A stretch of DNA of 64,000 nt from Candidatus Aalborgicola bjergmarkensis (GCA_016708725.1 JADJFE010000030.1:124001-188000); one strand, 5' to 3'; positions 24,939 through 34,694 are shown, counted from the first letter of the stretch. The notes: generated by a model from the letters alone, not told the origin. Numbers and translations are program-made.

Positions 24939-26009
24939 ATGAACGATTTGCAAGCCATCGTCGAAAATGCCAAAGCGGCCTTTGTGCAGGCGGTCACACC
25001 CGCAGAGCTGGAAAATGCCAAGGCGCTGTATCTGGGCAAGTCCGGACGCATCACCGAGTTGATGAAGGGCATGTCCGCATTGACGGTGGAAGAAAAAAAA
25101 TCACGGGGAGCGGCCATCAATCTGGCCAAGCAGGCCATCGAGGCGGCCTTGACCCAGCGGCGCGAAGCACTGGCTGAAGGCCAGTTGCAAGCCCAGCTTC
25201 TGGCCGAGGCGCTTGATGTGACGCTGCCAGGCCGTCAGCGCGGGATGGGGGGACTGCATCCGGTGTCCATCACGCTGGAGCGCATCGAGACCATCTTTGG
25301 CTCCATGGGCTTTGACGTGGCGCAAGGGCCCGAGATCGAGTCTGACTGGTTCAACTTTACGGCTTTGAATACGCCAGAGGATCATCCGGCGCGTTCCATG
25401 CACGATACTTTCTATGTGGAAGGTGGAGTAGAGGGGGTGCCCAATCTGTTGCGCACCCACACCAGCCCCATGCAAATCCGCCATGCGGTGCAGCACGTCA
25501 AGCGTTATCGTGCTGCCGCCGGTGCCGATGCAAAAGACCTATTTTCCGGGGACATGCCCGAAATCCGTGTGATTGCGCCAGGGCGCACCTACCGGGTTGA
25601 TAGCGATGCAACGCACTCGCCCATGTTTCACCAATGTGAGGGCTTGTGGATTGGAGAGAACGTCAGTTTCAAGGATTTGAAGTTCGTTTTTACCGATTTT
25701 TGTCGCAAGTTTTTCGAGTCGGACGATCTGGTATTGCGTTTTCGGCCCAGTTATTTCCCGTTTACCGAACCCAGTGCCGAAATCGACATCCAGTTTCAGA
25801 CCGGACCCCAGGCCGGGCGTTGGCTGGAAGTGGCCGGTTCTGGCCAAGTGCACCCCAATGTCGTGCGCAATATGGGACTGGACCCCGAAAAATTTATTGG
25901 TTTTGCCTTTGGCATGGGGCCGGATCGTTTGACCATGCTGCGCTACGGCGTCAACGATCTGCGGCTGTTTTTTGACGGCGACATTCGTTTTTTGGCCCAA
26001 TTTCAGTGA
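24939..26009 (+). CDS. pheS: Phenylalanyl-tRNA synthetase alpha subunit
   Basis: The product is 356 residues. The N-terminal coiled coil (about 1-85) binds tRNA and the rest is the class II catalytic core. It shows FRPSYFPFTEPSAEIDI and the motif 3 region GMGPDRLTMLRYGVNDLR, as well as the substrate-binding region around FNFTALNTPEDHPARSMHDTFY. It pairs with PheT as an alpha2-beta2 enzyme that charges tRNA-Phe. The pheT gene follows 22 bases later. Confidence 0.98.
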   Translation: MNDLQAIVENAKAAFVQAVTPAELENAKALYLGKSGRITELMKGMSALTVEEKKSRGAAINLAKQAIEAALTQRREALAEGQLQAQLLAEALDVTLPGRQRGMGGLHPVSITLERIETIFGSMGFDVAQGPEIESDWFNFTALNTPEDHPARSMHDTFYVEGGVEGVPNLLRTHTSPMQIRHAVQHVKRYRAAAGADAKDLFSGDMPEIRVIAPGRTYRVDSDATHSPMFHQCEGLWIGENVSFKDLKFVFTDFCRKFFESDDLVLRFRPSYFPFTEPSAEIDIQFQTGPQAGRWLEVAGSGQVHPNVVRNMGLDPEKFIGFAFGMGPDRLTMLRYGVNDLRLFFDGDIRFLAQFQ

Positions 26010-26031
26010 GCCAGTAAGCCAGTGAGTAAAT

Positions 26032-28452
26032 ATGCAATTTCCTGAATCCTGGTTACGTACATTCTGCAATCCACCCCTATCCACCCAGCAACTGGCAGAC
26101 ACGCTGACCATGGCGGGTCTGGAGGTCGAAGATCTGACACCTGCGGCACCGCCGTTTTTCCATGTTGTCATCGGCGAAATCCGGGAAGCCGTGCAGCATC
26201 CGAATGCCGACCGGCTGCGGGTTTGCAAGGTGGATGTGGGGCAGGAGCATGTGCTGAACATTGTTTGCGGGGCGCCGAATGCCCGTGTTGGCATACGCGT
26301 GCCTTGCGCCCTGGCGGGTGCGCAATTGCCCGCAGGTTCAGAGGGCAAGCCCTTTGTTATCAAGGTCGGCAGCTTGCGCGGGGTTGAGAGCCAGGGCATG
26401 TTGTGCTCGGCGCGGGAACTGGGGTTGTCGGATGACCAGGGCGGTTTGTTGGAACTAAGCGGTGATGCTCCCGTGGGGCAAGACCTGCGTGCCTACCTGA
26501 ATCTGGACGACACCCTCTTCACCCTGAAGCTGACTCCCAATCTGGCACATTGCCTCAGCGTCTTTGGCGTGGCGCGCGAGCTTGCCGCCTTGACGGGGGC
26601 GCCCTTGCAGGCACCTGTTTTCAAGCCGGTACCCGTGACACATGACGAAGTGTTGCCGGTGCGCATCAGTGCGCCGGATTTATGTGGTCGTTTTTCGGGT
26701 CGGGTGTTGCGCAACCTCAACACCCAGGCGGCCACGCCTGCGTGGATGGTCGAGCGACTGGCGCGTTGCGGCCAGCGCAGTGTGAATGCACTGGTGGACA
26801 TTTCCAATTACGTGATGTTTGAATTCGGTCGCCCGACGCATATTTTCGATTTAGAGAAAATTCAGGGTGGTCTGGATGTGCGCTGGGGCAATCCGGGTGA
26901 ATCGATCAAACTTCTGAATGGCAATACGGTTACGGTGGATTCCAGCGTTGGCGTCATTGCAGATGCGGCCCAGGTCGAATCACTGGCTGGAATCATGGGT
27001 GGTGATGCGACTGCTGTGTCGAATAGTACGCGTCATGTGTATGTGGAGGCAGCCTTTTGGTGGCCCAGATCGATTGCCGGGCGTTCACGACGTTTTAATT
27101 TTTCTACCGATGCCGGGCACCGCTTTGAGCGTGGTGTCGATCCTGATCTGACGGTGCAGCACATCGAGTACATCACGCAGCTCATTCTCGACATCTGTGG
27201 CACCGAGTCCAGCAGCTGTGGCCCGGTGGATGACCAGCAACCCGCCATGCCGGTGGCAGCGCCAGTCAGCCTGCGCGTGGCACGTGTGGGTAAGGTGCTG
27301 GGCATGCCCTTGAGTCAGGAGCAGTGTGTGCATGCCTTGCAACGCACGGGACTGCGTGTGGAGCAGTCCGCAGGGCTCTTGACGGTGGTGCCACCGTTGT
27401 ACCGCTTTGACTTGCAGATCGAAGAAGACCTGATTGAAGAAGTCGCGCGTATGGTGGGCTACAACAATCTGCCGCATACCCCGCCGCTGGCGCCCATCAC
27501 GGCAAAAATCCGTTCCGAGACCGAGCGCAGCCCCTTTGCAGTGCGCCGCGCCCTGGCTGCTTTGGGCTACCAGGAAACCATTAACTTCAGTTTCGTTGAT
27601 GAAAGCTGGGAGCATGGTCTTGCAGGCAATGCCAATCCGATCAAACTGCTCAATCCGATTGCCAGCCAGATGGGTGTCATGCGCTCGTCCTTGTTGGCGT
27701 CGCTGGTACAGGCATTGAAATTCAACCAGGCGCGCAAACAGCCGCGTGTGCGTCTGTTTGAACTGGGTCGCGTTTTCTTGCGTGATGCCAGCGTTTCGAA
27801 TACCGACACCACCGTTCAGGGTTTTCACCAACCCATGCGTGTTGCTGGTTTGGCCTGTGGCAGTGTCGATGTTTTGCAATGGGGGCGCAAAGAACAGGCC
27901 GTCGATTTCTTTGATGTCAAGGGTGATGTTCAGGCACTGCTAGCGCCTTTGCAGGCACAATTCTCGCCCGGCAATCATCCCACCATGCATCCGGGGCGCT
28001 GTGCACAAGCCATGCTTGGCGGCAAACCCATCGGGTTTGTGGGGGAGTTGCATCCCCGCTGGCGCCAGTTGTTTGACCTTGTGCAAGCACCTGTGTTGTT
28101 TGAGCTGGATCTGGAAAGTGTGTTGCTGCGTGCGGTGCCGCGTTTCCAGACAGTGCCACGTTTTCAGGCGGTGCAGCGTGATATTGCCGTGATGGTGGGG
28201 GATCAGGTCACGCATGCAGCGTTGATTGCGGCTGTCTGGGCGGCACCCACTGCGGGAGTGTTGCGCGACGTGCAGTTGTTCGATGTTTACCGCCCCAAGC
28301 CGGGTCAGGAGGGGGGTAATGACCGTAGCTGCGCGGTGCGGCTCACACTCAACAGCGACGATGCCACGTTGACAGAAGAGCAGATTGAAACGGTGGTCAA
28401 GGCCATTGTTGTTCAGATCAACCAGTCTTTAGGGGCATGGCAGCGGGTCTGA
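26032..28452 (+). CDS. pheT: Phenylalanyl-tRNA synthetase beta subunit
   Basis: The product is 806 residues. It has an EMAP-like tRNA-binding domain (about 40-150, VIGEIREAVQHPNADRLRVC), the B3/B4 editing domain (about 210-390), B5 (about 405-475, containing PPLYRFDLQIEEDLIEEVAR), the inactive synthetase-like core (VRRALAALGYQETINFSFV), and a C-terminal FDX-ACB anticodon-binding domain (about 712-806, PRFQAVQRDIAVMVGDQVTH). Length and order are normal. Confidence 0.98.
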   Translation: MQFPESWLRTFCNPPLSTQQLADTLTMAGLEVEDLTPAAPPFFHVVIGEIREAVQHPNADRLRVCKVDVGQEHVLNIVCGAPNARVGIRVPCALAGAQLPAGSEGKPFVIKVGSLRGVESQGMLCSARELGLSDDQGGLLELSGDAPVGQDLRAYLNLDDTLFTLKLTPNLAHCLSVFGVARELAALTGAPLQAPVFKPVPVTHDEVLPVRISAPDLCGRFSGRVLRNLNTQAATPAWMVERLARCGQRSVNALVDISNYVMFEFGRPTHIFDLEKIQGGLDVRWGNPGESIKLLNGNTVTVDSSVGVIADAAQVESLAGIMGGDATAVSNSTRHVYVEAAFWWPRSIAGRSRRFNFSTDAGHRFERGVDPDLTVQHIEYITQLILDICGTESSSCGPVDDQQPAMPVAAPVSLRVARVGKVLGMPLSQEQCVHALQRTGLRVEQSAGLLTVVPPLYRFDLQIEEDLIEEVARMVGYNNLPHTPPLAPITAKIRSETERSPFAVRRALAALGYQETINFSFVDESWEHGLAGNANPIKLLNPIASQMGVMRSSLLASLVQALKFNQARKQPRVRLFELGRVFLRDASVSNTDTTVQGFHQPMRVAGLACGSVDVLQWGRKEQAVDFFDVKGDVQALLAPLQAQFSPGNHPTMHPGRCAQAMLGGKPIGFVGELHPRWRQLFDLVQAPVLFELDLESVLLRAVPRFQTVPRFQAVQRDIAVMVGDQVTHAALIAAVWAAPTAGVLRDVQLFDVYRPKPGQEGGNDRSCAVRLTLNSDDATLTEEQIETVVKAIVVQINQSLGAWQRV

Positions 28453-28503
28453 GGAAGGGGCGCAGGAAAATACATTCTTGGAGAAGGAAGGAATTGAGAA
28501 ATT

Positions 28504-28830
28504 ATGGACACTGATGCACTTGATGCTGAAACAGACACCGCACTTACCAAGGCACAATTGTCGGCCATCGTGTACCGGGAAATGAGTGATCTGAGTAAGA
28601 GTGATGCCAAGGAAATGATTGACGTGTTTTTTGAGCTGATCGCTTCATCTCTGATTGCTGGTCGTGATGTCAAACTTTCCAGTTTTGGCAGCTTTCAGAT
28701 TCGATCCAAGGCACCTCGGCCTGGGCGAAATCCGCGCACGGGTGCGGCCATTCCGATTGGTGCTCGACGTGTCGTGACGTTTCATGCCAGCCATAAACTC
28801 AAAGACCAGATGCAGGCGAAGCATGAATGA
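28504..28830 (+). CDS. ihfA: Integration host factor subunit alpha
   Basis: The product is 108 residues of the HU/IHF fold: LTKAQLSAIVYREMSDLSKS, VKLSSFGSFQIRSKAPRPGR and NPRTGAAIPIGARRVVTFHAS, with the proline-tipped arm region that inserts into the DNA minor groove. It forms a DNA-bending heterodimer with IhfB. It closes the thrS-ihfA set, the usual position in Burkholderiales. The MerR-type gene and tRNA-Pro that often follow are absent, so synteny breaks right after this gene. Confidence 0.96.
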   Translation: MDTDALDAETDTALTKAQLSAIVYREMSDLSKSDAKEMIDVFFELIASSLIAGRDVKLSSFGSFQIRSKAPRPGRNPRTGAAIPIGARRVVTFHASHKLKDQMQAKHE

Positions 28831-28839
28831 CGCAACGAA

Positions 28840-28867
28840 TTTTCACAAGCATGGCAGACCCTATAAT
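28840..28867 (+). promoter_or_regulatory. Putative sigma-70 promoter
   Basis: TTTTCA (28840-28845), a 16-base spacer and a perfect TATAAT (28862-28867) lie 77 bases before the next gene. This would start the 28944-36560 transcript. The downstream stretch GCCGCGCAGTCACAGTTGAG has no tRNA-like fold that I can see. Confidence 0.55.
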
Positions 28868-28943
28868 GCCCTGCCGCGCAGTCACAGTTGAGTCGTAGAC
28901 GTGTGACAATATTTACCCCATTAGCCAGAGAGAGCTTTGCAGC

Positions 28944-29711
28944 ATGTCAGTCCACTTATACCTGTCCTTGATTCCTGAAGCCTTGATCGTCTCAATGCTT
29001 CCACCAGAAAAGTTTGGCCAATATTACGCGACTGGAAGTCAGTTCAAATCCAAAGGCCAGGCGATGTTCTTTGAAATCGATCTGTCTTTTCGTTCGGATG
29101 CATTCAATCTTGACGAAGCTATCGCGCGGTGTGTACCCCATGAAGACGGCCAGCCCCACCATTCGGTTTATGTTTCCGTCTATCGCGTTCTTGAGAACAT
29201 TCCTTTGAATGTGATTGGCAAGTTGTATTTGAGTACTGCGTACGGTCAGACCTTGGCGATTGAGCGCAAGGATGTGATACCCGAGACCAAACCCTGCCTG
29301 CATTTGTACCAGGACCTGGCACCGGTAAATAGCCTGATTGTGAGCGTGATGTCGCCTGTTGAACATTACAACAACAGTGTGTCGGTGTCCTCAAAGAAAT
29401 TCATCCAGTTCCCGGCCTTGTGTTTTGTTGAACTGGAACTTGGTGAATTGGCAACCAATCCTGAATCCGGTGCGGCCCACGATTTGCCGTACTCTTTCAT
29501 TCATCATTTGCGTGAGGCGCTGATCATTTTGCATCCAACGAACAAGACCAGTAAATTGGTGCACCGCGTCCATTCGCTCGAATTTCCGTACCGTATGGTC
29601 AAGGGAGGGTTCTACGTCGGTAACGGTAAAGAGCTTGCCTTCTACGCCATGCCAAGTCACGCAGACTTGCGTCGCGACCATCCAAGCTGGTGGCGTTTGG
29701 CTAATACATAA
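28944..29711 (+). CDS. Unrecognised protein at the head of the cNMP-transporter gene run
   Basis: The product is 255 residues, MSVHLYLSLIPEALIVSMLP. I do not recognise a family. It has no signal peptide, no long hydrophobic segment and no obvious catalytic motif. Mixed beta-strand stretches such as FFEIDLSFRS, VYVSVYRVL and VNSLIVSVMSPVEHYNN suggest a soluble alpha/beta or beta-rich protein. Two segments share a loose 'LYxSLxPEALIVSMLxPxxF / LYQDLAPVNSLIVSVMSPVE' pattern at about 5-28 and 117-140, which could be an internal repeat. It reads in the same direction as the transporter genes, 140 bases ahead of the first, and could be their soluble regulator or partner. Confidence 0.7.
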   Translation: MSVHLYLSLIPEALIVSMLPPEKFGQYYATGSQFKSKGQAMFFEIDLSFRSDAFNLDEAIARCVPHEDGQPHHSVYVSVYRVLENIPLNVIGKLYLSTAYGQTLAIERKDVIPETKPCLHLYQDLAPVNSLIVSVMSPVEHYNNSVSVSSKKFIQFPALCFVELELGELATNPESGAAHDLPYSFIHHLREALIILHPTNKTSKLVHRVHSLEFPYRMVKGGFYVGNGKELAFYAMPSHADLRRDHPSWWRLANT

Positions 29712-29719
29712 GTACCTGA

Positions 29720-29743
29720 TTTGCATATTTGCATATTTGCATA
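29720..29743 (+). repeat. Tandem (TTTGCATA)3
   Basis: Three perfect 8-base units lie in the spacer upstream of the first cNMP-transporter gene. They could be a repeated protein-binding site or a slippage-prone spacer. Nothing in the sequence decides between these. Confidence 0.85.
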
Positions 29744-29853
29744 TCTGAAAGTGCCCACTGGGTGTGGGCTATGGAAGTTTCGGTGGGGGTTGCAGTAGTC
29801 ATGAATTGCAACCCCTTTCCATTGGCACCTCAATCGTCACGAATTGTGTGGAC

Positions 29854-31743
29854 ATGATTACCGACAGCGTCAATCCGGCTGGTGTTATGCAACAGGCTAT
29901 TTTTTCCGAGAAATTGTTGCGTTACCCGGCCTTCCAGAAGTGTTCAAAAGTGGAGGTTGCCCGCTTGATGAACTTCGCCGTACGCAGTAGTGTTCCTGCA
30001 GGCGAGGTGCTGTTCCGGCAGGGCAATGAACCGGGTATGAGCTATTGGATCGAAACTGGTGAAGTTGCCTTGTCACGCAATGGTCAGAAGTTGGCGCATC
30101 GTTTGGGTGGATTCATTGGTTTTGACGGATTGGTTGGCTGCACAAGCTACACCGAAACGGCAACAGCGGTCCAGGACACTACGCTCATCGGTTTTCCTGT
30201 TGGAAGTCTGGAGGGATTGGCCAGACACGATAACACGGTCCTCAAGCAATTCTTTCAGACCTATCAGGGTCGCCTTGACCTTGCGGATGCGCATGTAACC
30301 ACGTCGTTTTCTGGAAGTGGAGAAGGAGCAGGGGAGGCGGTTGCGTGGTCAAGTATTTTGGCTTGGCTATTGGTCAGTGTGATTCCCTTGCTGCTGTGCT
30401 TTGCGGGTTTTCAGCTGGGTTTTGATACCAAGATTGTTCTTTTTGCCAGCATCATTACTGTGTCGGTATTGTTGTGGGTTTTTGATTTGGTGCCGGCATT
30501 CGTTCCGCCACTATTCAGTATCTTATTAATTATTCTGTTCGACGTAGCTCCTCCGAAGGTGGCGCTGTCCGGGTATTCGTCCGGTACGTTTTTCATGTGC
30601 ATCAGCATTTTTGGTATCAGTGCCCTGATGATCAAGTCGGGCCTTGCCTATCGCCTGGCATTGAACCTGCTGTTGCTCATACCGGCAAAGCGGCACTGGT
30701 ATAGTTTTGTTTTATTTTTACTGGGTGGGTTGTTGAGTCTGGTTGTACCTAGCCGCAACGGCCGCGTGTCCATTGTGGGGCCGTTTTTAATCGAAATTTT
30801 GGGCATGATCAAGGCGAAGCAGAACGACTTGCGAGCGACCCAGTTTATTACCAGTTCGTTATACGGAGCCACCTTATTGGGGCCGGTTTTTATGACCGGA
30901 AACTCCCTCAATCTGATCCTGTACGGCATGTTTGATGAACAGACGCGCTATAACTACCAGTGGTTGTTCTGGTTGCTGGCGGCTTCTGTGCCTGGTGTTT
31001 TGCTATTCTGCGGCTTTATTTTCTTGTCGGAACACTATTTCCGGTCTGCTGAGCCGGCATTGATTCCGCGCAATATGATGCGTGAGCAGAAGAAAATTAT
31101 CGGTCCGATGAGCAGTCTGGAGATTGTGACGTTCATCACGATTATTGCCTTGCTTACACTGGTTCCATCGTTGAAATACCACAAGATCGAGATTCCCTGG
31201 CTGTTCATGACCATCAGCATGGTGCTTTTGCTTATCGGAACCATCGGGCAAAAGGAATTTCGCAGCGAAATTGATTGGCCGCTACTGATATTCATAGGGG
31301 CGGTGTTGGCCTGGGCGCCCGTGATTTCGGCCATCGGACTTGATGGTGTGATTGCCAGATCGTTGTCTGGTGTTGCCGTGTTAATCAAAAGCCATTTTTA
31401 TTGGTTTATTGGTTTATTTTGCGGTGCTATTATGTTGGTCAGGCTGGTATTGCCGATCACTGCCGCGACGGTTATCATCGGGACTATTGCCATGCCGATT
31501 GCCATAGATGCGGGCCTGTCGCCGTGGCCTGTTGCCTTTATCATACTAACCATGGTGGAAGCCACGTTATTTCCCTATCAGGATCAACTGCGCTTGCAGC
31601 TTGATGGTGCCATGGCACAGCAGGGTTTGACGGGCGTTGCAGACGAATCCAAGTTTTTTAGCTTTGATATGATGATGATTGTCGTGCGCATTGCTGTGAT
31701 TTATGCCTCGATTCCATTCTGGCAATATCTGAATATCATCTAA
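29854..31743 (+). CDS. cNMP-binding domain fused to DASS/SLC13-type anion transporter, copy 1
   Basis: The product is 629 residues. An N-terminal cyclic-nucleotide-binding-like domain (about 12-145; PAFQKCSKVEVARLMNFAV, PAGEVLFRQGNEPGMSYWI) is followed by about twelve membrane helices (165-629). Conserved blocks include WVFDLVPAFVPPLFSILLII, DVAPP.VALSGYSSGTFFM and VPSRNGRVSIVGPFL, in the style of the ArsB/NhaD and DASS ion-transporter superfamily. Transport of dicarboxylates, sulfate-like anions or another small acid is inferred. The CNB domain lacks a clear PBC motif of the R-x-A-x type, so nucleotide binding is uncertain. The start is not certain: ATG 29887 is also possible and no good ribosome site marks either. 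A paralogue follows 27 bases later. Confidence 0.8.
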   Translation: MITDSVNPAGVMQQAIFSEKLLRYPAFQKCSKVEVARLMNFAVRSSVPAGEVLFRQGNEPGMSYWIETGEVALSRNGQKLAHRLGGFIGFDGLVGCTSYTETATAVQDTTLIGFPVGSLEGLARHDNTVLKQFFQTYQGRLDLADAHVTTSFSGSGEGAGEAVAWSSILAWLLVSVIPLLLCFAGFQLGFDTKIVLFASIITVSVLLWVFDLVPAFVPPLFSILLIILFDVAPPKVALSGYSSGTFFMCISIFGISALMIKSGLAYRLALNLLLLIPAKRHWYSFVLFLLGGLLSLVVPSRNGRVSIVGPFLIEILGMIKAKQNDLRATQFITSSLYGATLLGPVFMTGNSLNLILYGMFDEQTRYNYQWLFWLLAASVPGVLLFCGFIFLSEHYFRSAEPALIPRNMMREQKKIIGPMSSLEIVTFITIIALLTLVPSLKYHKIEIPWLFMTISMVLLLIGTIGQKEFRSEIDWPLLIFIGAVLAWAPVISAIGLDGVIARSLSGVAVLIKSHFYWFIGLFCGAIMLVRLVLPITAATVIIGTIAMPIAIDAGLSPWPVAFIILTMVEATLFPYQDQLRLQLDGAMAQQGLTGVADESKFFSFDMMMIVVRIAVIYASIPFWQYLNII

Positions 31744-31770
31744 CACCCCTGTTATTGTTTCGGGAGCATA

Positions 31771-33648
31771 ATGAAAACGCTTGATCAAAACGACATTGAT
31801 CTTCTACTTAGCAAGCCTCTTTTTCGCACGCTACGGGCTGAAGACAGGGCACGCCTGTTGGTGCATGCGAAACGTCGCATGCTGGAGGCAGGGGAGGTTT
31901 TATATGACCCCCAGACTCCCGGGACGCATGTTTATTTGCTTCAGAGTGGTGCATTGCGCGTCGAAAAAAATCATGCGGCTGTCCTGGTGGAGTCTGGGTT
32001 TGCCGGGGAGGAATTGGTGCTTGGTGGCCGTGCCTACGCGTCCACAGCGGTAGCTGCCTTGCCGACTGCTGTTTTCATGCTGCCTGTGTATGCGATCTCG
32101 GAATTGGTTGCCACCAATCCGCGCATCAAATCCTTGCTGTTTGACTCCTATGCTGGCGCTGCCACGACGGCGACGGATTCTGCTGCAGAGGCGCGGGAGC
32201 CTGCGCGAGTCTCTCAACTCTCTGTAACCCGGGTCGAGGAAGAGCGATACGGGGCGCAGTTGATAGGCTGGATTTGCGCTATTGTTCTCCCCTATCTTGT
32301 GTTCAAGATGGGTATGTCCGGTGGCCTGGGTAAGGATGCTGCGTATTTCCTGGCTATTATCACCAGTGCGGTCACGATGTGGGTGTTTACCCTGGTCCCA
32401 GCCTTCATTCCTCCGCTATTCAGCATATTGGCGACGATATTGTTTGATATTGCTCCTCCCGAAGTTGCTGTTGCCGGATTTGCATCGAGCGGGTTTTTTA
32501 TGCTGATGAGCATTTTTGCCATTGGTGCGCTCATGGTGATGTCAGGTCTGACCTACCGTATATCCTTGCAAATTCTTAAAATCATTCCTGCAAGTCCATT
32601 CTGGTACAACGTAAGTCTATTGTTGTACGGGATGATTTTGACACCCGTTATTCCATCCCAATTGGGACGCACCACCATTATTTTGCCATTTCTGTCAACA
32701 CTGATTGGCACTGCAGGCGGTAAGAAAAATGACCCTGCGGTGGCACAGTTGATTGTGAGTGCCATGGCAGGGGTTGGTTTGCTGGCCTCCATATTCCTGA
32801 CCGGGAAACCCGCGAACCTGATTATCTTTGGTTTGTTTGATATGCAAACCCAGTTTGCATTTGCGTGGCTGCAATGGCTGATTGCGGCCTCTTTTACCGG
32901 AATTGTGCTGATTGCGTTGTATTTTTTGATTGTCACTATTTTCTTCAAAAGTAAGGAACACTTCGGGATCCATAAGCACATCATTCAAAGTCAGGTGCGA
33001 ACGCTTGGACCCATGACCGGACTGGAAATCAGTGCTTTGATCGCTATCGGACTGGTCATTACCGGAATTCTGACCGCCACCTACCACAAGGTGGACATCG
33101 CCTGGATGTCGATGACCATCATGGTAGTGTTGCTTTTGATGGGGAGTCTCAAGAGGGATGATATTGGTGGCCGTGTCGACTGGACCGTCATCATATTCAT
33201 TGCGTCCATCATCACATGGGTTCCGGTGATGAAATTAACTGGACTCGATAAGCTGGTGTTTAGTTATTTCAGCTGGATCGGGATTTATATGAAGACCCAA
33301 TTGCCGTTGTTTATTCTGGGTTTGAGTCTGTTTATCGTGCTTTTACGTCTGGCATTGCCAGAAATTGTGGCGGAAATTCTGTTGGTTACCTTGCTGTTGC
33401 CTTTGGCCAATCAGGCGGGTGTTTCCCCGTGGCTGATCGGGTTCGTTGTGTTGACTATGTGTGAGGCATATATATTCCCGTATCAGGCACCATATCACCT
33501 TCAGCTTAAAAATCATCTTGCAAACCTGGGACAGGATGTGTTGTATGAAGAGAGGACGGTTATTCGCTACAACGTTATGTTGACGATTGCCCGTATCGCT
33601 GCGATCTACGCATCTTTGCCATTCTGGAAATACCTGGATATCCTATGA
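31771..33648 (+). CDS. cNMP-binding domain fused to DASS/SLC13-type anion transporter, copy 2
   Basis: The product is 625 residues with the same architecture as the gene before it: CNB-like domain (about 12-125; PLFRTLRAEDRARLLVHAKR, EAGEVLYDPQTPGTHVYLL) and about twelve membrane helices. It shares VFTLVPAFIPPLFSILATIL, DIAPPEVAVAGFASSGFFML and TPVIPSQLGRTTIILPFLS with copy 1. A good ribosome site, GGGAG, lies before ATG 31771. Its stop overlaps the start of the periplasmic binding protein gene (ATGA, 33645-33648). Tandem paralogues suggest a two-subunit carrier or two carriers with different substrates. The substrate is unknown. Confidence 0.82.
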   Translation: MKTLDQNDIDLLLSKPLFRTLRAEDRARLLVHAKRRMLEAGEVLYDPQTPGTHVYLLQSGALRVEKNHAAVLVESGFAGEELVLGGRAYASTAVAALPTAVFMLPVYAISELVATNPRIKSLLFDSYAGAATTATDSAAEAREPARVSQLSVTRVEEERYGAQLIGWICAIVLPYLVFKMGMSGGLGKDAAYFLAIITSAVTMWVFTLVPAFIPPLFSILATILFDIAPPEVAVAGFASSGFFMLMSIFAIGALMVMSGLTYRISLQILKIIPASPFWYNVSLLLYGMILTPVIPSQLGRTTIILPFLSTLIGTAGGKKNDPAVAQLIVSAMAGVGLLASIFLTGKPANLIIFGLFDMQTQFAFAWLQWLIAASFTGIVLIALYFLIVTIFFKSKEHFGIHKHIIQSQVRTLGPMTGLEISALIAIGLVITGILTATYHKVDIAWMSMTIMVVLLLMGSLKRDDIGGRVDWTVIIFIASIITWVPVMKLTGLDKLVFSYFSWIGIYMKTQLPLFILGLSLFIVLLRLALPEIVAEILLVTLLLPLANQAGVSPWLIGFVVLTMCEAYIFPYQAPYHLQLKNHLANLGQDVLYEERTVIRYNVMLTIARIAAIYASLPFWKYLDIL

Positions 33649-34688
33649 CCAAAAATACTGTATTACTATTGGTTAAGTTGACGTTTGTCGTCTTGCTGTG
33701 TTCACTTGTATTTGTTCACAAGCAAAACAAACCTCGTGTCATGATTGTTCACAGCTATAAAAATGACTATAGCTGGGTCAATGAAATTAATGTGGGGTTG
33801 AACCGGATATTCGATAAACATCCTGATCTAAGTTTGCGCTGGCACTATATGGATTTGAAAAATCATGGTGATGATGATTTCAAACGTACAGCAGCAACCA
33901 TTACCAATCACACGGTTGAACGCTGGCAGCCCGATGTGTTGATCATGATGGACGATATTGCACAAAAACTGGTTGGCATGCAGTACCTCAACCATCCAAC
34001 CATAAAAATGGTTTATGGTGGCGTCAACGGGAAACCGTCGGACTACAAATATGACGTATCGAATAACGTGACCGGGATTCTTGAAAGAAAGCCGATGGTG
34101 GCAACAGAGGATTCCATTGCCATGTTATGGACTGCCAGTGGTGGCGACCCGACGAAGAAACCGCGTGCGCTGTTGCTTGGTGACGCTTCTGATTCATTTG
34201 TTGCCGGTTTAAGTGCGTATGAACCACCTACATACGTGTGGAAAAAGACTGAATGGTTGAAACCCGTTTCGGTTCCGACATTTGATGAGTGGAAGGAGTC
34301 CGTGTTACGTGCGCCAGAGTCGGCTGATATTCTCCTGGTAAGTGATTATCGACAATTGCGCAAAGTCAAGGGTGGTAAGGAATTTGTGAAAGCAAAAGAG
34401 GTAATGACCTGGACCGAGGCTAATTCCAAAATTCCTGTCCTGGGGCTTGCTGCGGTTATTGCCGAAGATGGTGGTGCTATCTCTATCGCTACATCGGGTT
34501 ACGAACAGGGCGAGGTGGCAGCAGAAATGGCTTACGCCATTATTTCAGGCAAATCGCCCAAGGACATTCCCGTGCGTTCGACCGAACAATACTTGATTGG
34601 CATACGTCAGGCTGCAATGGCCAAGCGTGGTATTCCGGCTCCTTCCATTTACGAAGCGTTTGCCCGTGCCACGAATAACTTTTTTTAA
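33645..34688 (+). CDS. ABC-type periplasmic substrate-binding protein, membrane-anchored
   Basis: The product is 347 residues. An uncleaved-looking N-terminal hydrophobic stretch (VLLLVKLTFVVLLCSLVFVH) is followed by a two-lobe fold of the ABC_sub_bind type (PF04392-like): RVMIVHSYKNDYSWVNEINV, PDVLIMMDDIAQKLVGMQYL, IKMVYGGVNGKP and GYEQGEVAAEMAYAIISGKS. Such proteins bind small solutes or act as the sensing part of signalling systems. No ABC permease or ATPase gene is near, so it more likely serves the two upstream transporters or senses their substrate. Translation is coupled to transporter copy 2 by the four-base overlap. Confidence 0.8.
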   Translation: MTKNTVLLLVKLTFVVLLCSLVFVHKQNKPRVMIVHSYKNDYSWVNEINVGLNRIFDKHPDLSLRWHYMDLKNHGDDDFKRTAATITNHTVERWQPDVLIMMDDIAQKLVGMQYLNHPTIKMVYGGVNGKPSDYKYDVSNNVTGILERKPMVATEDSIAMLWTASGGDPTKKPRALLLGDASDSFVAGLSAYEPPTYVWKKTEWLKPVSVPTFDEWKESVLRAPESADILLVSDYRQLRKVKGGKEFVKAKEVMTWTEANSKIPVLGLAAVIAEDGGAISIATSGYEQGEVAAEMAYAIISGKSPKDIPVRSTEQYLIGIRQAAMAKRGIPAPSIYEAFARATNNFF

Positions 34689-34694
34689 GAAGGC

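Noticed and set aside
28831..28943. tRNA-Pro expected downstream of ihfA in this order of bacteria.
   Set aside because: No cloverleaf or T-loop GTTCGAATC-type motif is present in the stretch.
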